Assembly (NCBI RefSeq): GCF_000829415.1
Contig: NZ_AP014637.1
Location: 6,268,374 to 6,332,373 of the forward strand
DNA: 64,000 nucleotides
Direction of reading: 5' to 3'
Source of the DNA: Pseudomonas sp. StFLB209
GTDB lineage: Bacteria; Pseudomonadota; Gammaproteobacteria; Pseudomonadales; Pseudomonadaceae
The position numbers and the translations under genes are program-made. Under the pieces are notes generated by a model. It did no database searches and was not told where the DNA came from. It worked only from the letters and a program-made list of their open reading frames with translations. Positions 19,584 through 26,862 of the stretch are shown piece by piece; positions within the stretch are counted from its first letter, which is position 1, and each line of letters opens with the position of its first letter.

Positions 19584-20699
19584 ATGCGCAAACTACTCGG
19601 CCTGTGCCTGTCCGCTGCTCTTGTCGCCCTGCTGCTCAGCTATGGCGTGTGGACCTCGCAACGCCCGCTGGGTCATTACCTGTCAGATCTGCGCAGCCAT
19701 CTGGCAATCAATCAAGGCACGCCTGCCGGGCGCGGCAACCTGCTGGGCATCGAAACCGAGCTGTACCCCACCGATTATCAGGACCTTGAGCGCTTGCACC
19801 GCAAGCTGGCGGCCTGGCTGCAACAGGCTCGCGAGCAAGGACTGCTCAATGATAAAACCCTGGTGGTATTGCCCGAACACATCGGCACCTGGCTGTTTGC
19901 CGCTGGCGAAAAGAATCAGTTCTACAAGGCCGAAACGGTCGATGAGGCCATGACCTGGCTGGCCTGGAGCAACCCGATCAAGTTTGTCAGCGCGTTGCTC
20001 AATGCCCGCGGCGAGCAACGCCTGGGTGATGCGCACTTGCGCATGAAAGCGCAATCGATGGCCAGCGACTACCAGCAGTTGTTCGGCGGCCTGGCCAGCG
20101 AGTTCAGCGTCACCCTGGTGGCCGGCTCGATCATCCTGCCTGAACCACACATCGAAGGCGGCCAACTGACCGTCAGGCCAGGTCCGCTGTACAACGTCAG
20201 CCTGGTGTTCGGCGCCGACGGCAAACCACTGGGTCAACCCCAGCGCCAGGTGTATCCGAGCGTTCATCAAGGCGGCTATGTACAGGCAGACCGCCAGGCG
20301 CCCTTGCAGGTGTTCGACACACCCGCCGGCCGCCTGGCGGTGCTGATCGGCAGCGACAGCTGGTATCCGGACAACTATGCACGGCTCAATGCCAGCGGCG
20401 CCGAGCTGATTGCCGTGCCGGCTTTTATCCCTGGCCGACAGCGCTGGAGCGCGCCGTGGCCGGGCCACACCAACCAGGGACTGACGCTGCCGGCTGGTGC
20501 CCTCAGCGAAGGTGAAGCCTGGCAACGCCTGACCCTGACCGGGCAGCCCTCACAGAGCAACGCCCGCGCCGGCATCAGCGTATTCATGCACGGCCAGTTC
20601 TGGAATCAGGGGGCTTCAGGTGACAGCTTCGTGCACCAGCAAACCTCGCCGCCTGGCGCACCGCTCGGCGGCACCCGTTTGATCAACCTCTGGCTGTGA
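19584..20699 (+). CDS. Nitrilase-fold (carbon-nitrogen hydrolase) protein lacking the catalytic cysteine
   Basis: A 371-residue protein with an N-terminal signal or anchor helix (MRKLLGLCLSAALVALLLSY). The start is the ATG at 19584. The fold is of the CN-hydrolase type: the first catalytic residue Glu98 is present in VVLPEHIG, but the nucleophile segment that normally reads ICYDxxFP is LIGSDSWYP, so the Cys position is Gly256, and the expected catalytic Lys is also unclear (RQVYP). It is therefore probably not an ordinary amidase. The stop overlaps the AraC gene, implying coupling. Confidence 0.8.
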   Translation: MRKLLGLCLSAALVALLLSYGVWTSQRPLGHYLSDLRSHLAINQGTPAGRGNLLGIETELYPTDYQDLERLHRKLAAWLQQAREQGLLNDKTLVVLPEHIGTWLFAAGEKNQFYKAETVDEAMTWLAWSNPIKFVSALLNARGEQRLGDAHLRMKAQSMASDYQQLFGGLASEFSVTLVAGSIILPEPHIEGGQLTVRPGPLYNVSLVFGADGKPLGQPQRQVYPSVHQGGYVQADRQAPLQVFDTPAGRLAVLIGSDSWYPDNYARLNASGAELIAVPAFIPGRQRWSAPWPGHTNQGLTLPAGALSEGEAWQRLTLTGQPSQSNARAGISVFMHGQFWNQGASGDSFVHQQTSPPGAPLGGTRLINLWL

Positions 20700-21745
20700 A
20701 CATGAACCGCCCGCCCTTGCGCCTGGGGGATCTGTCGGTAGGTTTTATCCAATGCCTGGATGAAGCACTGCGCAGCCTCGGCCATGACCCCACGGCGCTC
20801 TTGCAGCAATATGGCCTGGACAGCCATAGCCTGAGCCAGGCCGGCGCGCGCCTGAGCATTGCCCGCTATATGCGCCTGGGCCACGCCGCCATCGAGCTCA
20901 GTGGCCAGCCGGCGTTGGGCTTACAGATGGGCAAACTCAGCCGCCTGGGCCAGGCCGGGCTGGCCGGGGTCACCGCAGCCCAGGCTCCGGATGTCCGTGA
21001 GGCGGCGCGCACCCTGCTGCGTTTCGAGCCGCTCTACGCGGCCAATTACCGGGGCCAGTCGCGTCTGCTTGAAGACAGTGAGGGTGCTTGGCTGCGGTTC
21101 TATTCAATCAGCCCCTACAACGCCTACAACCGTTTTGTGGTCGACTCGCTGCTCAGCGGCTGGTTGAGCCAGTTGTCTGGCGTGGCCGACCGCAGCTTGC
21201 AGGCCCAGCGCATCGATATCGAGTTCAACGCGCCAGACTATGCCGCGGCATACGCCGCCCTCAGCGAACAACCTGTTGTGTTCGCGGCGGCAACCAATCA
21301 GCTGCGTCTGGATAACGCCAGCCTGGAGATCCGCAACCCGGCTCATTGCCCGAGTACCTGGCAACAGCTGGTGCAGTTATGCGAACTGGAGCTTGAGCGC
21401 CTGACCCGCACCCGCAGTCTGCGCGAGCGCATCATCAGCCTGCTGGGGCCATTGCTCAATGGCGGTCGAGAACCGGATCTGGAAGAAGTGGCGGCCAGAC
21501 TCAAGCTGCCCACCTGGACCCTGCGGCGCAAGCTGGCCGATGAGCAGACCAGTTTTCGGGCCGTGCTCAACGATACCCGCCGCGACCTGGCCATGACCTA
21601 CATCCGCGACACGGAACTGGCCTTTGGCGAAATCGCCTACTTGCTGGGGTTTGCCTCTGCTGAGGCCTTTCAACGGGCTTTCAAGCGCTGGAATGGCCAG
21701 ACGCCCGGGGAGTTTCGCCGCAGCCAGCGCCTGGGCGCTCGCTGA
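20696..21745 (+). CDS. AraC family transcriptional regulator
   Basis: A 349-residue regulator. The first 240 residues form an arabinose-binding-like (PF12625-type) sensor domain, and the last 100 form two helix-turn-helices (WTLRRKLADEQTSF, then FGEIAYLLGFASAEAFQRAFKRW), the classic AraC signature. A GTG at 20696 overlaps the nitrilase-like stop as GTGA; an ATG at 20702 is an equally good start. Regulators of this OruR/ArgR-type architecture often control fatty-acid or amino-acid catabolism. The target is unknown; the coupled nitrilase-fold gene is a candidate. Confidence 0.93.
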   Translation: MNMNRPPLRLGDLSVGFIQCLDEALRSLGHDPTALLQQYGLDSHSLSQAGARLSIARYMRLGHAAIELSGQPALGLQMGKLSRLGQAGLAGVTAAQAPDVREAARTLLRFEPLYAANYRGQSRLLEDSEGAWLRFYSISPYNAYNRFVVDSLLSGWLSQLSGVADRSLQAQRIDIEFNAPDYAAAYAALSEQPVVFAAATNQLRLDNASLEIRNPAHCPSTWQQLVQLCELELERLTRTRSLRERIISLLGPLLNGGREPDLEEVAARLKLPTWTLRRKLADEQTSFRAVLNDTRRDLAMTYIRDTELAFGEIAYLLGFASAEAFQRAFKRWNGQTPGEFRRSQRLGAR

Positions 21746-21748
21746 GTG

Positions 21749-21835
21749 TTATAGCTCGGTCGCGTCGTCAGCCGGTTCCGGCATGTCGAGTTCATAGGCG
21801 CGGTATTCGAGCAGTTCTTCTTGATAGTCATCCAT
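21749..21835 (-). CDS. Small acidic protein, 28 residues
   Basis: A short reading frame too small for usual gene calling: MDDYQEELLEYRAYELDMPE then PADDATEL. It has a good Shine-Dalgarno (AGAGGA) nine bases before the ATG at 21835 and a TAA stop. Twelve of 28 residues are Asp or Glu; no membrane segment. It is convergent with the AraC gene (stop codons 3 bases apart) and divergent from ilvA, so its promoter would lie in the AT-richer stretch around 21850-21960. I believe very similar small proteins exist in other Pseudomonas, but cannot confirm it here. Function unknown. Confidence 0.6.
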   Translation of the reverse strand: MDDYQEELLEYRAYELDMPEPADDATEL

Positions 21836-22012
21836 GGTGCTGGTCCTCTTGGCAGGTGTTCAATGCGGCGTCAGACGTTGAGCGCAGCGTGCAGGTAATG
21901 ACCCTTGTCCTGACAGTAAGGTTCGCATGTGACAGGAAAATGTCCGTATCTGGATGATACGAAGCGCCAGGCGGCTAAATTAATCCGGCGCGCGAACCAA
22001 CTGATATCGCCC

Positions 22013-22042
22013 TTGACTTTTCCCGTACTGGCGCAATACCCT
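22013..22042 (+). promoter_or_regulatory. Possible sigma-70 promoter of the ilvA leader
   Basis: TTGACT at 22013-22018 and TACCCT at 22037-22042 (18-base spacer) precede the leader peptide ATG at 22050. The -10 is weak. If correct, transcription would begin at or within a base or two of that ATG, making the leader peptide leaderless, which would explain why no Shine-Dalgarno is seen before it. Confidence 0.3.
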
Positions 22043-22049
22043 CAGTGCC

Positions 22050-22115
22050 ATGAATACCTCCAAGCAGTTCTTCGGCCAGATTATTATTACCGTCATTCCA
22101 GTCATGGCGGGTTAG
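22050..22115 (+). CDS. Ile/Val-rich leader peptide of ilvA (21 residues)
   Basis: ATG-to-TAG frame encoding MNTSKQFFGQIIITVIPVMAG. It has three consecutive Ile codons (ATT at 22080-22088), then Thr, Val, Ile, Pro, Val, exactly the end-product amino acids and the substrate of threonine deaminase. The stop codon overlaps the first strand of an antiterminator hairpin and a rho-independent terminator follows 15 bases later, before ilvA. This is the standard design of ilv-type transcription attenuation. No clear Shine-Dalgarno precedes the ATG. Confidence 0.75.
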   Translation: MNTSKQFFGQIIITVIPVMAG

Positions 22116-22157
22116 CCGACGTTTGCTTGAAAAACCCGCCCTGGAGGCGGGTTTTTT
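22106..22157 (+). promoter_or_regulatory. Transcription attenuator of ilvA (antiterminator and terminator)
   Basis: Three short segments can pair in two exclusive ways. Segment A, GGCGGGTT (22106-22113), overlaps the end of the leader peptide. Segment B, AACCCGCC (22133-22140), pairs perfectly with A to form the antiterminator, or with segment C, GGCGGGTT (22146-22153), to form a terminator whose stem extends to 10 bp with a 5-base loop and a six-T tail ending at 22157. A ribosome stalled at the Ile codons leaves A free (read-through); one reaching the TAG masks A (termination). Confidence 0.8.
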
Positions 22158-22197
22158 CTGTCTCCCGGGTCTTGAAAGCTTGAACCAGGAGTCAGAC

Positions 22198-22290
22198 ATG
22201 ATCGCTATCGCCCGCCCAATCGTCGCTTGCCCATCCGTTATCGGCCAGTTGTCTGTGCCTCGTGCCCTGTACAAGGAAACGACGCGATGA
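22198..22290 (+). CDS. Second small upstream ORF overlapping the ilvA start (30 residues)
   Basis: This frame begins with an ATG preceded by a good Shine-Dalgarno (CAGGAG, 6 bases away) and encodes MIAIARPIVACPSVIGQLSV then PRALYKETTR. Its TGA stop overlaps the ilvA ATG as ATGA, so ilvA translation is probably coupled to it. Four Ile and four Val codons lie in the first 20 positions. It sits after the attenuator terminator, so it would act only on transcripts that escaped termination. It is not known whether the peptide itself matters or only its translation. Confidence 0.6.
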   Translation: MIAIARPIVACPSVIGQLSVPRALYKETTR

Positions 22291-23822
22291 GCTATGCCGA
22301 GTCCGATTTGCTCAACCACTACGTACGCAAGATCCTCACCTCCCGCGTCTACGACGTGGCCATCGAAACCCCGCTGCAGGGGGCTCGCCAGCTGTCTGAG
22401 CGGCTCGGCAACCAGATCCTGCTCAAGCGCGAAGACCTGCAGCCGGTTTTCTCCTTCAAGATTCGCGGCGCCTACAACAAGCTGGCGCAACTGAGCGCGG
22501 CAGAGACCGCCCGTGGCGTGGTCACCGCCTCAGCCGGCAACCATGCCCAGGGCCTGGCCCTGGCGGCGCGGGAGCTGGGCATCAAGGCGGTGATCGTGAT
22601 GCCCAAGACCACCCCGGAAATCAAGGTCGAGGGCGTGCGCTCGCGCGGTGGCCAGGTGGTGCTGCATGGCGACTCGTTCCCGGAGGCGCTGGCCCATTCA
22701 CTGCGGCTGGTCGAGGAACAGGGGCTGGTCTATGTCCACCCCTATGACGACCCCGACACCATCGCCGGGCAAGGCACCGTGGCCATGGAGATCCTGCGCC
22801 AGCACCCTGGCCAACTGGACGCAATCTTCGTCCCGGTCGGTGGCGGCGGGCTGATCGCCGGCATTGCCGCGTACGTGAAATACCTGCGCCCGGAAATCAA
22901 AATCATCGGCGTCGAACCGGACGACTCCAACTGCCTGCAAGCCGCCCTGGCTGCTGGCGAGCGGGTGGTGCTCAACCAGGTCGGGCTGTTTGCCGATGGC
23001 GTGGCGGTGGCGCAGATCGGTCAGCATACCTTTGAGGTCTGCCGGCACTACGTCGACGAAGTGATCACCGTCAGCAGCGACGAAATCTGCGCGGCGATCA
23101 AGGACATCTACGACGACACCCGCTCGATCACCGAACCTGCCGGTGCGCTGGGCGTGGCGGGCATCAAAAAGTACGTCGAGCAACGTGGCATCAGCGGCCA
23201 GACCCTGGTGGCCATCGACTCCGGGGCCAATATCAACTTCGACCGCCTGCGCCATGTCGCCGAGCGCGCCGAGCTGGGTGAAGGCCGCGAAGCCATCATT
23301 GCGGTGACCATCCCGGAGCGGCCCGGCAGCTTCAAGGCGTTCTGTGAAGCGATCGGCAAGCGCCAGATCACCGAATTCAACTACCGCTACCACACCGACC
23401 GCGAGGCGCACATTTTCGTTGGCGTGCAGACCCACCCGGAGCGCGACCCGCGCAGCGCGCTGATCGCCAGCCTGAGCGAACAAGGCTTTCCGGTGGTCGA
23501 CCTGACCGACAACGAACTGGCCAAGCTGCACATCCGCCACATGGTCGGCGGGCACTCGGAACGGGTCAGCGACGAAGTGGTGCTGCGCTTCGAATTTCCC
23601 GAGCGGCCGGGCGCGCTGTTCAACTTTTTGAATAAACTGGGCGGACGCTGGACCATTTCGATGTTCCACTACCGCAACCATGGCGCAGCCGATGGCCGGG
23701 TAGTGGCGGGGCTGGTGGTGCCGGAAGATGAACACGACCTGGTCCAGGACACCCTGCAAGAGATTGGTTACCCCTATTGGGACGAGACCAATAACCCGGC
23801 GTATCGGCTGTTTCTTGGCTAA
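22287..23822 (+). CDS. ilvA: Threonine ammonia-lyase, biosynthetic
   Basis: A 511-residue PLP enzyme that deaminates threonine to 2-oxobutanoate, the first committed step to isoleucine. The PLP lysine is Lys58 in SFKIRGAYNKL; the glycine-rich loop GGGGLIAGIAA is present. Two ACT-like regulatory domains (from about residue 325 to the end, with RPGSFKAFC and RPGALFNFL) identify the Ile-inhibited, Val-activated biosynthetic form (E. coli IlvA has 514). The ATG at 22287 (MSYAESDLL, behind AAGGA) is chosen rather than the frame from 22227. It is controlled by the leader region upstream. Confidence 0.97.
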   Translation: MSYAESDLLNHYVRKILTSRVYDVAIETPLQGARQLSERLGNQILLKREDLQPVFSFKIRGAYNKLAQLSAAETARGVVTASAGNHAQGLALAARELGIKAVIVMPKTTPEIKVEGVRSRGGQVVLHGDSFPEALAHSLRLVEEQGLVYVHPYDDPDTIAGQGTVAMEILRQHPGQLDAIFVPVGGGGLIAGIAAYVKYLRPEIKIIGVEPDDSNCLQAALAAGERVVLNQVGLFADGVAVAQIGQHTFEVCRHYVDEVITVSSDEICAAIKDIYDDTRSITEPAGALGVAGIKKYVEQRGISGQTLVAIDSGANINFDRLRHVAERAELGEGREAIIAVTIPERPGSFKAFCEAIGKRQITEFNYRYHTDREAHIFVGVQTHPERDPRSALIASLSEQGFPVVDLTDNELAKLHIRHMVGGHSERVSDEVVLRFEFPERPGALFNFLNKLGGRWTISMFHYRNHGAADGRVVAGLVVPEDEHDLVQDTLQEIGYPYWDETNNPAYRLFLG

Positions 23823-23875
23823 GTCAGATTTATCGCACCTAGAAACACAGTGATGGTCAATGAAGGTATCGCCCT

Positions 23876-24934
23876 GTGGACGCTACCTTCATGCCAGACG
23901 CCATCGCCGCCGACCAGCTCCCCCCTGACCTGCATTACGTCGACGACAGCGAGCCCGGCTTTAGCCGCAAGCTGCTGCGCGGCAAATTTGCCTATTTTGA
24001 CCTGGACGGCCAACGGATCCGCGACAAGGCCGAGATCCAGCGCATCAACGCCCTGGCCATCCCGCCGGCCTATACCGATGTGTGGATCTGCGCCGACCCG
24101 CGCGGCCATCTGCAGGCCACCGGCCGCGATGCGCGCCAGCGCAAGCAGTACCGCTATCACCCGCGCTGGCGGGAAATCCGTGACCAGAACAAGTACGCGC
24201 GCATGATTGCCTTCGGCAGCGCCCTGCCCAAGGTGCGCAAGCAGCTTGAAGCGCAAATGAGCCAGCCCGGCATGGGCCGCGACAAGGTGATCGCCACCGT
24301 GGTCAGCCTGCTCGACGCGACGCTGATACGCATCGGCAACTCGCGCTACGCCCGTGACAACCGCTCGTTCGGCCTGACCACATTGCGCAACAAGCATGTG
24401 GACATCAAAGGCAGCGAAATCCTCTTCCAGTTTCGTGGCAAAAGCGGCGTGGAGCACCAGATCAGCATCAAGGACCGGCGCATGGCTAACATCATCAAGC
24501 GTTGCATGGAGTTGCCGGGCCAGAACCTGTTTCAGTATCTGGACGCCGACGGCCAGCGCCACGGCATCAGCTCATCGGACGTCAACGCCTACCTGCATAC
24601 CCTGACTGGCGCCGACTTCACTGCCAAGGACTACCGCACCTGGGCCGGCAGCGTGTTGGCCCTGACGACCTTGCGCAAGCTGGATTGGGAACCGGAAAGC
24701 GACGCGAAGAAGCATATCGTCGAGATGGTCAAAAATGTCGCCCGCCAGTTGGGCAACACTCCGGCGGTCTGCCGCAAGTGCTATATCCACCCGGCGGTGC
24801 TCGAAGGCTTCGTGATCGGCGAACTGGCCAAACTGCCGCGCTCGCGCAAACGCCAGGGCTTGAGCGCCGAAGAGGTTGCCTTGGCAGCCTTTCTCCAGCA
24901 GTTGCATGCACAGAGCGCCGGGCAGCGCTCCTGA
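23876..24934 (+). CDS. DNA topoisomerase IB (poxvirus-type)
   Basis: A 352-residue eukaryote/poxvirus-like type IB topoisomerase, found in a minority of bacteria including Pseudomonas. The catalytic tyrosine is Tyr303 in CRKCYIHP; other active-site elements are visible: Arg157 (SRYARDN), the KDYRTW segment with Arg254, and the Lys-containing GKSGVEHQI. The GTG at 23876 has an upstream GAAGG, while the ATG at 23891 does not, so the GTG is preferred. It relaxes supercoils through a 3'-phosphotyrosine. It is convergent with the DUF2242 gene, two bases apart. Confidence 0.92.
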   Translation: MDATFMPDAIAADQLPPDLHYVDDSEPGFSRKLLRGKFAYFDLDGQRIRDKAEIQRINALAIPPAYTDVWICADPRGHLQATGRDARQRKQYRYHPRWREIRDQNKYARMIAFGSALPKVRKQLEAQMSQPGMGRDKVIATVVSLLDATLIRIGNSRYARDNRSFGLTTLRNKHVDIKGSEILFQFRGKSGVEHQISIKDRRMANIIKRCMELPGQNLFQYLDADGQRHGISSSDVNAYLHTLTGADFTAKDYRTWAGSVLALTTLRKLDWEPESDAKKHIVEMVKNVARQLGNTPAVCRKCYIHPAVLEGFVIGELAKLPRSRKRQGLSAEEVALAAFLQQLHAQSAGQRS

Positions 24935-24936
24935 GG

Positions 24937-25818
24937 TTACTCGGCGGGCGGGCTCTGCTCTGCGGGAGCGGAATGCTGCTCAAGCAGCTCTTCCAGACTA
25001 CTCGGCTCGCTGTCGAGGGGATGGGCACTGTCTGTCGGCGCGGCCGGCGACTCGACCTGCTCAACCTTGAATGAACCGGCTTCGACGGGCGCGGCGAGTG
25101 GCTGGCTTGTGTCAGCGGGCGCGGCTACTGGCGCTGCGGTTTCGGTGGCTGGCGCTGGCGGCTGCTCAGGGGCGGCCGCCGGAGCAGTTGCAGGAGCCGC
25201 AGCAGGGACCAGCGCAGCCGGTGCCGGCGCGGTCGCTTCAGGCACACCCATGTCAGGCTTGGGTTGCTCGACGATGTGCGCCGCCTGCTTGACTTCCGGC
25301 GGCAGGAAATTCTCTACCAGGCCGAAAAAGCGCTCGTAGAACTTGGTGGATGCGACGGTCTCACTGGCCACTTTGACCATCGAATCGTCGGTGGAACCGA
25401 TCGGCATCGACACCGAGCCCAGCACACCGACGCCCAGGCTGGCCGACGTGTTGGTTTTCTTCAGCGCGTAGCGGTCCTGCAGGGCGTTGGCGAACATGCT
25501 CGACGTACCGGCATGGGCGTCATCGGCGCAGACCACGTTGAAGCTGATTTCGATATGGGTATCGCCAGTCTGCTGGAAGCTCTTGCGCCCGCTGATCATC
25601 TTCGGGTCGTTGCTGGTGATGATGTAGCCCTGGCTGAGCAGTGCCCGCCGCGCCGCCTCGCAGGACGCGGTATCGCTGGCCGGGTAGGTGCGCGAGAAGG
25701 TTCCGGCGTCATCGAAATGCTCATGATCGTAGATCGCCTGCTTGGGCGAGGAACAACCAGCAGCCATGAGCAGGGCAGACACCCAGCAGGCAGTACGAAC
25801 ATTCAGAACATTGAACAT
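24937..25818 (-). CDS. DUF2242 lipoprotein
   Basis: A 293-residue exported protein. The signal peptide ends with the lipobox LMAAGC (Cys22). Residues 30-190 match DUF2242, and the remaining 100 residues are a Pro/Ala-rich, low-complexity linker ending in an acidic stretch (EPSSLEELLEQ). It is probably an outer-membrane lipoprotein with an extended tail. Function is unknown. It is divergent from the IclR gene across 236 bases. Confidence 0.83.
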   Translation of the reverse strand: MFNVLNVRTACWVSALLMAAGCSSPKQAIYDHEHFDDAGTFSRTYPASDTASCEAARRALLSQGYIITSNDPKMISGRKSFQQTGDTHIEISFNVVCADDAHAGTSSMFANALQDRYALKKTNTSASLGVGVLGSVSMPIGSTDDSMVKVASETVASTKFYERFFGLVENFLPPEVKQAAHIVEQPKPDMGVPEATAPAPAALVPAAAPATAPAAAPEQPPAPATETAAPVAAPADTSQPLAAPVEAGSFKVEQVESPAAPTDSAHPLDSEPSSLEELLEQHSAPAEQSPPAE

Positions 25819-26054
25819 CGGAAATCCCGGAGATAAAGAACGGCAGGGCGATCAGGAAAATGGCGCTAAGTCTGCAACAACCCAGGCGCGGGATCAACGC
25901 AGACTTGGCAAGCATTTGGTTACATGAAGTCTTATTCACTGAAATCTGCCCGCCAGCCCCCCTGTTCATACTCAACGCTTCACCCAAGCGGCGATCACGG
26001 CTACCCTTGAGCGCCGCGAGCCGCACGTCAGACGATTCGGAAACCACTGCCACG

Positions 26055-26840
26055 ATGGATACCCCCCCTATTAACCGCGCATCTGAAACCGGCAAGGAAA
26101 CGACCGGTGGCGGCCGAGTGCAAGTCATTGACCGCTCGATCGTGCTGCTGCGCACGCTTTCCAGCCAGAAGAACGGCGCCAGCGCGCTGGATCTGGCGCG
26201 CCTTACCGGAATCGACCGGACCACCATTCACCGGCTGCTCAAGACCCTGACCTACTGGAGCCTGATCGAGTCGCACAACGGCACCTACCGGCTCGGCCCG
26301 GAGTGCCTGGTGTACTCCACCGCTTACCTGAACCGCCTGAATCTGCGCAAGATCGCCCTGCCCTACGCCATCGAACTGCAACGCGTCACCGCTGACCGCC
26401 AGGCCATCGTCTCGGTCTCGGTGCCGGTGGGCGACCAGGTGGTGTTGATCGAGCGCATGTGGACCCCCATCACGCCGTTGAACGTGATTGTCGATCTGGC
26501 CGACCACTTTCCACTGGAAGGTAGCCCGAGCGGCCGCGCCATCCTGGCCACCTACGATACGGCTCAAGCCATTGCCGTGCTGGGCGCCGAACGCCACGCC
26601 AGGGTGCTGCCAAACCTGGACACCATCCGTCAGCAACAGGACTTCGCCTTCGGCCACAACGAGTTCAAGCCCGGCCTGTCATCGGTGGCCTACCCGATCC
26701 GCGCTGGCGACGGCCCGGCAATCGGTGCGCTGGTGGTTGCCGGGCTGGAGATGGAAAGCGAAATCCATCCGCAGTCGCCGCTGGCCAGCCATGTGCGCCG
26801 CGCCTGTGACGGGATCGCGGCGCAACTGGGCGACCTGTAG
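26055..26840 (+). CDS. IclR family transcriptional regulator
   Basis: A 261-residue regulator. A winged helix-turn-helix (GASALDLARLTGIDRTTIHR) is followed by the IclR effector domain (from about residue 95) with the characteristic DLADHFPLEGSPSGRAIL and a C-terminal YPIRAGDGPAIGALVVAG. The ATG at 26055 gives the normal length; the longer upstream frame has no family similarity. Such regulators commonly control adjacent catabolic genes; it probably controls the CoA-ligase and TonB-receptor operons that flank it. Confidence 0.92.
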   Translation: MDTPPINRASETGKETTGGGRVQVIDRSIVLLRTLSSQKNGASALDLARLTGIDRTTIHRLLKTLTYWSLIESHNGTYRLGPECLVYSTAYLNRLNLRKIALPYAIELQRVTADRQAIVSVSVPVGDQVVLIERMWTPITPLNVIVDLADHFPLEGSPSGRAILATYDTAQAIAVLGAERHARVLPNLDTIRQQQDFAFGHNEFKPGLSSVAYPIRAGDGPAIGALVVAGLEMESEIHPQSPLASHVRRACDGIAAQLGDL

Positions 26841-26862
26841 CAGCCAGCCGCCCCGGCCGGGC

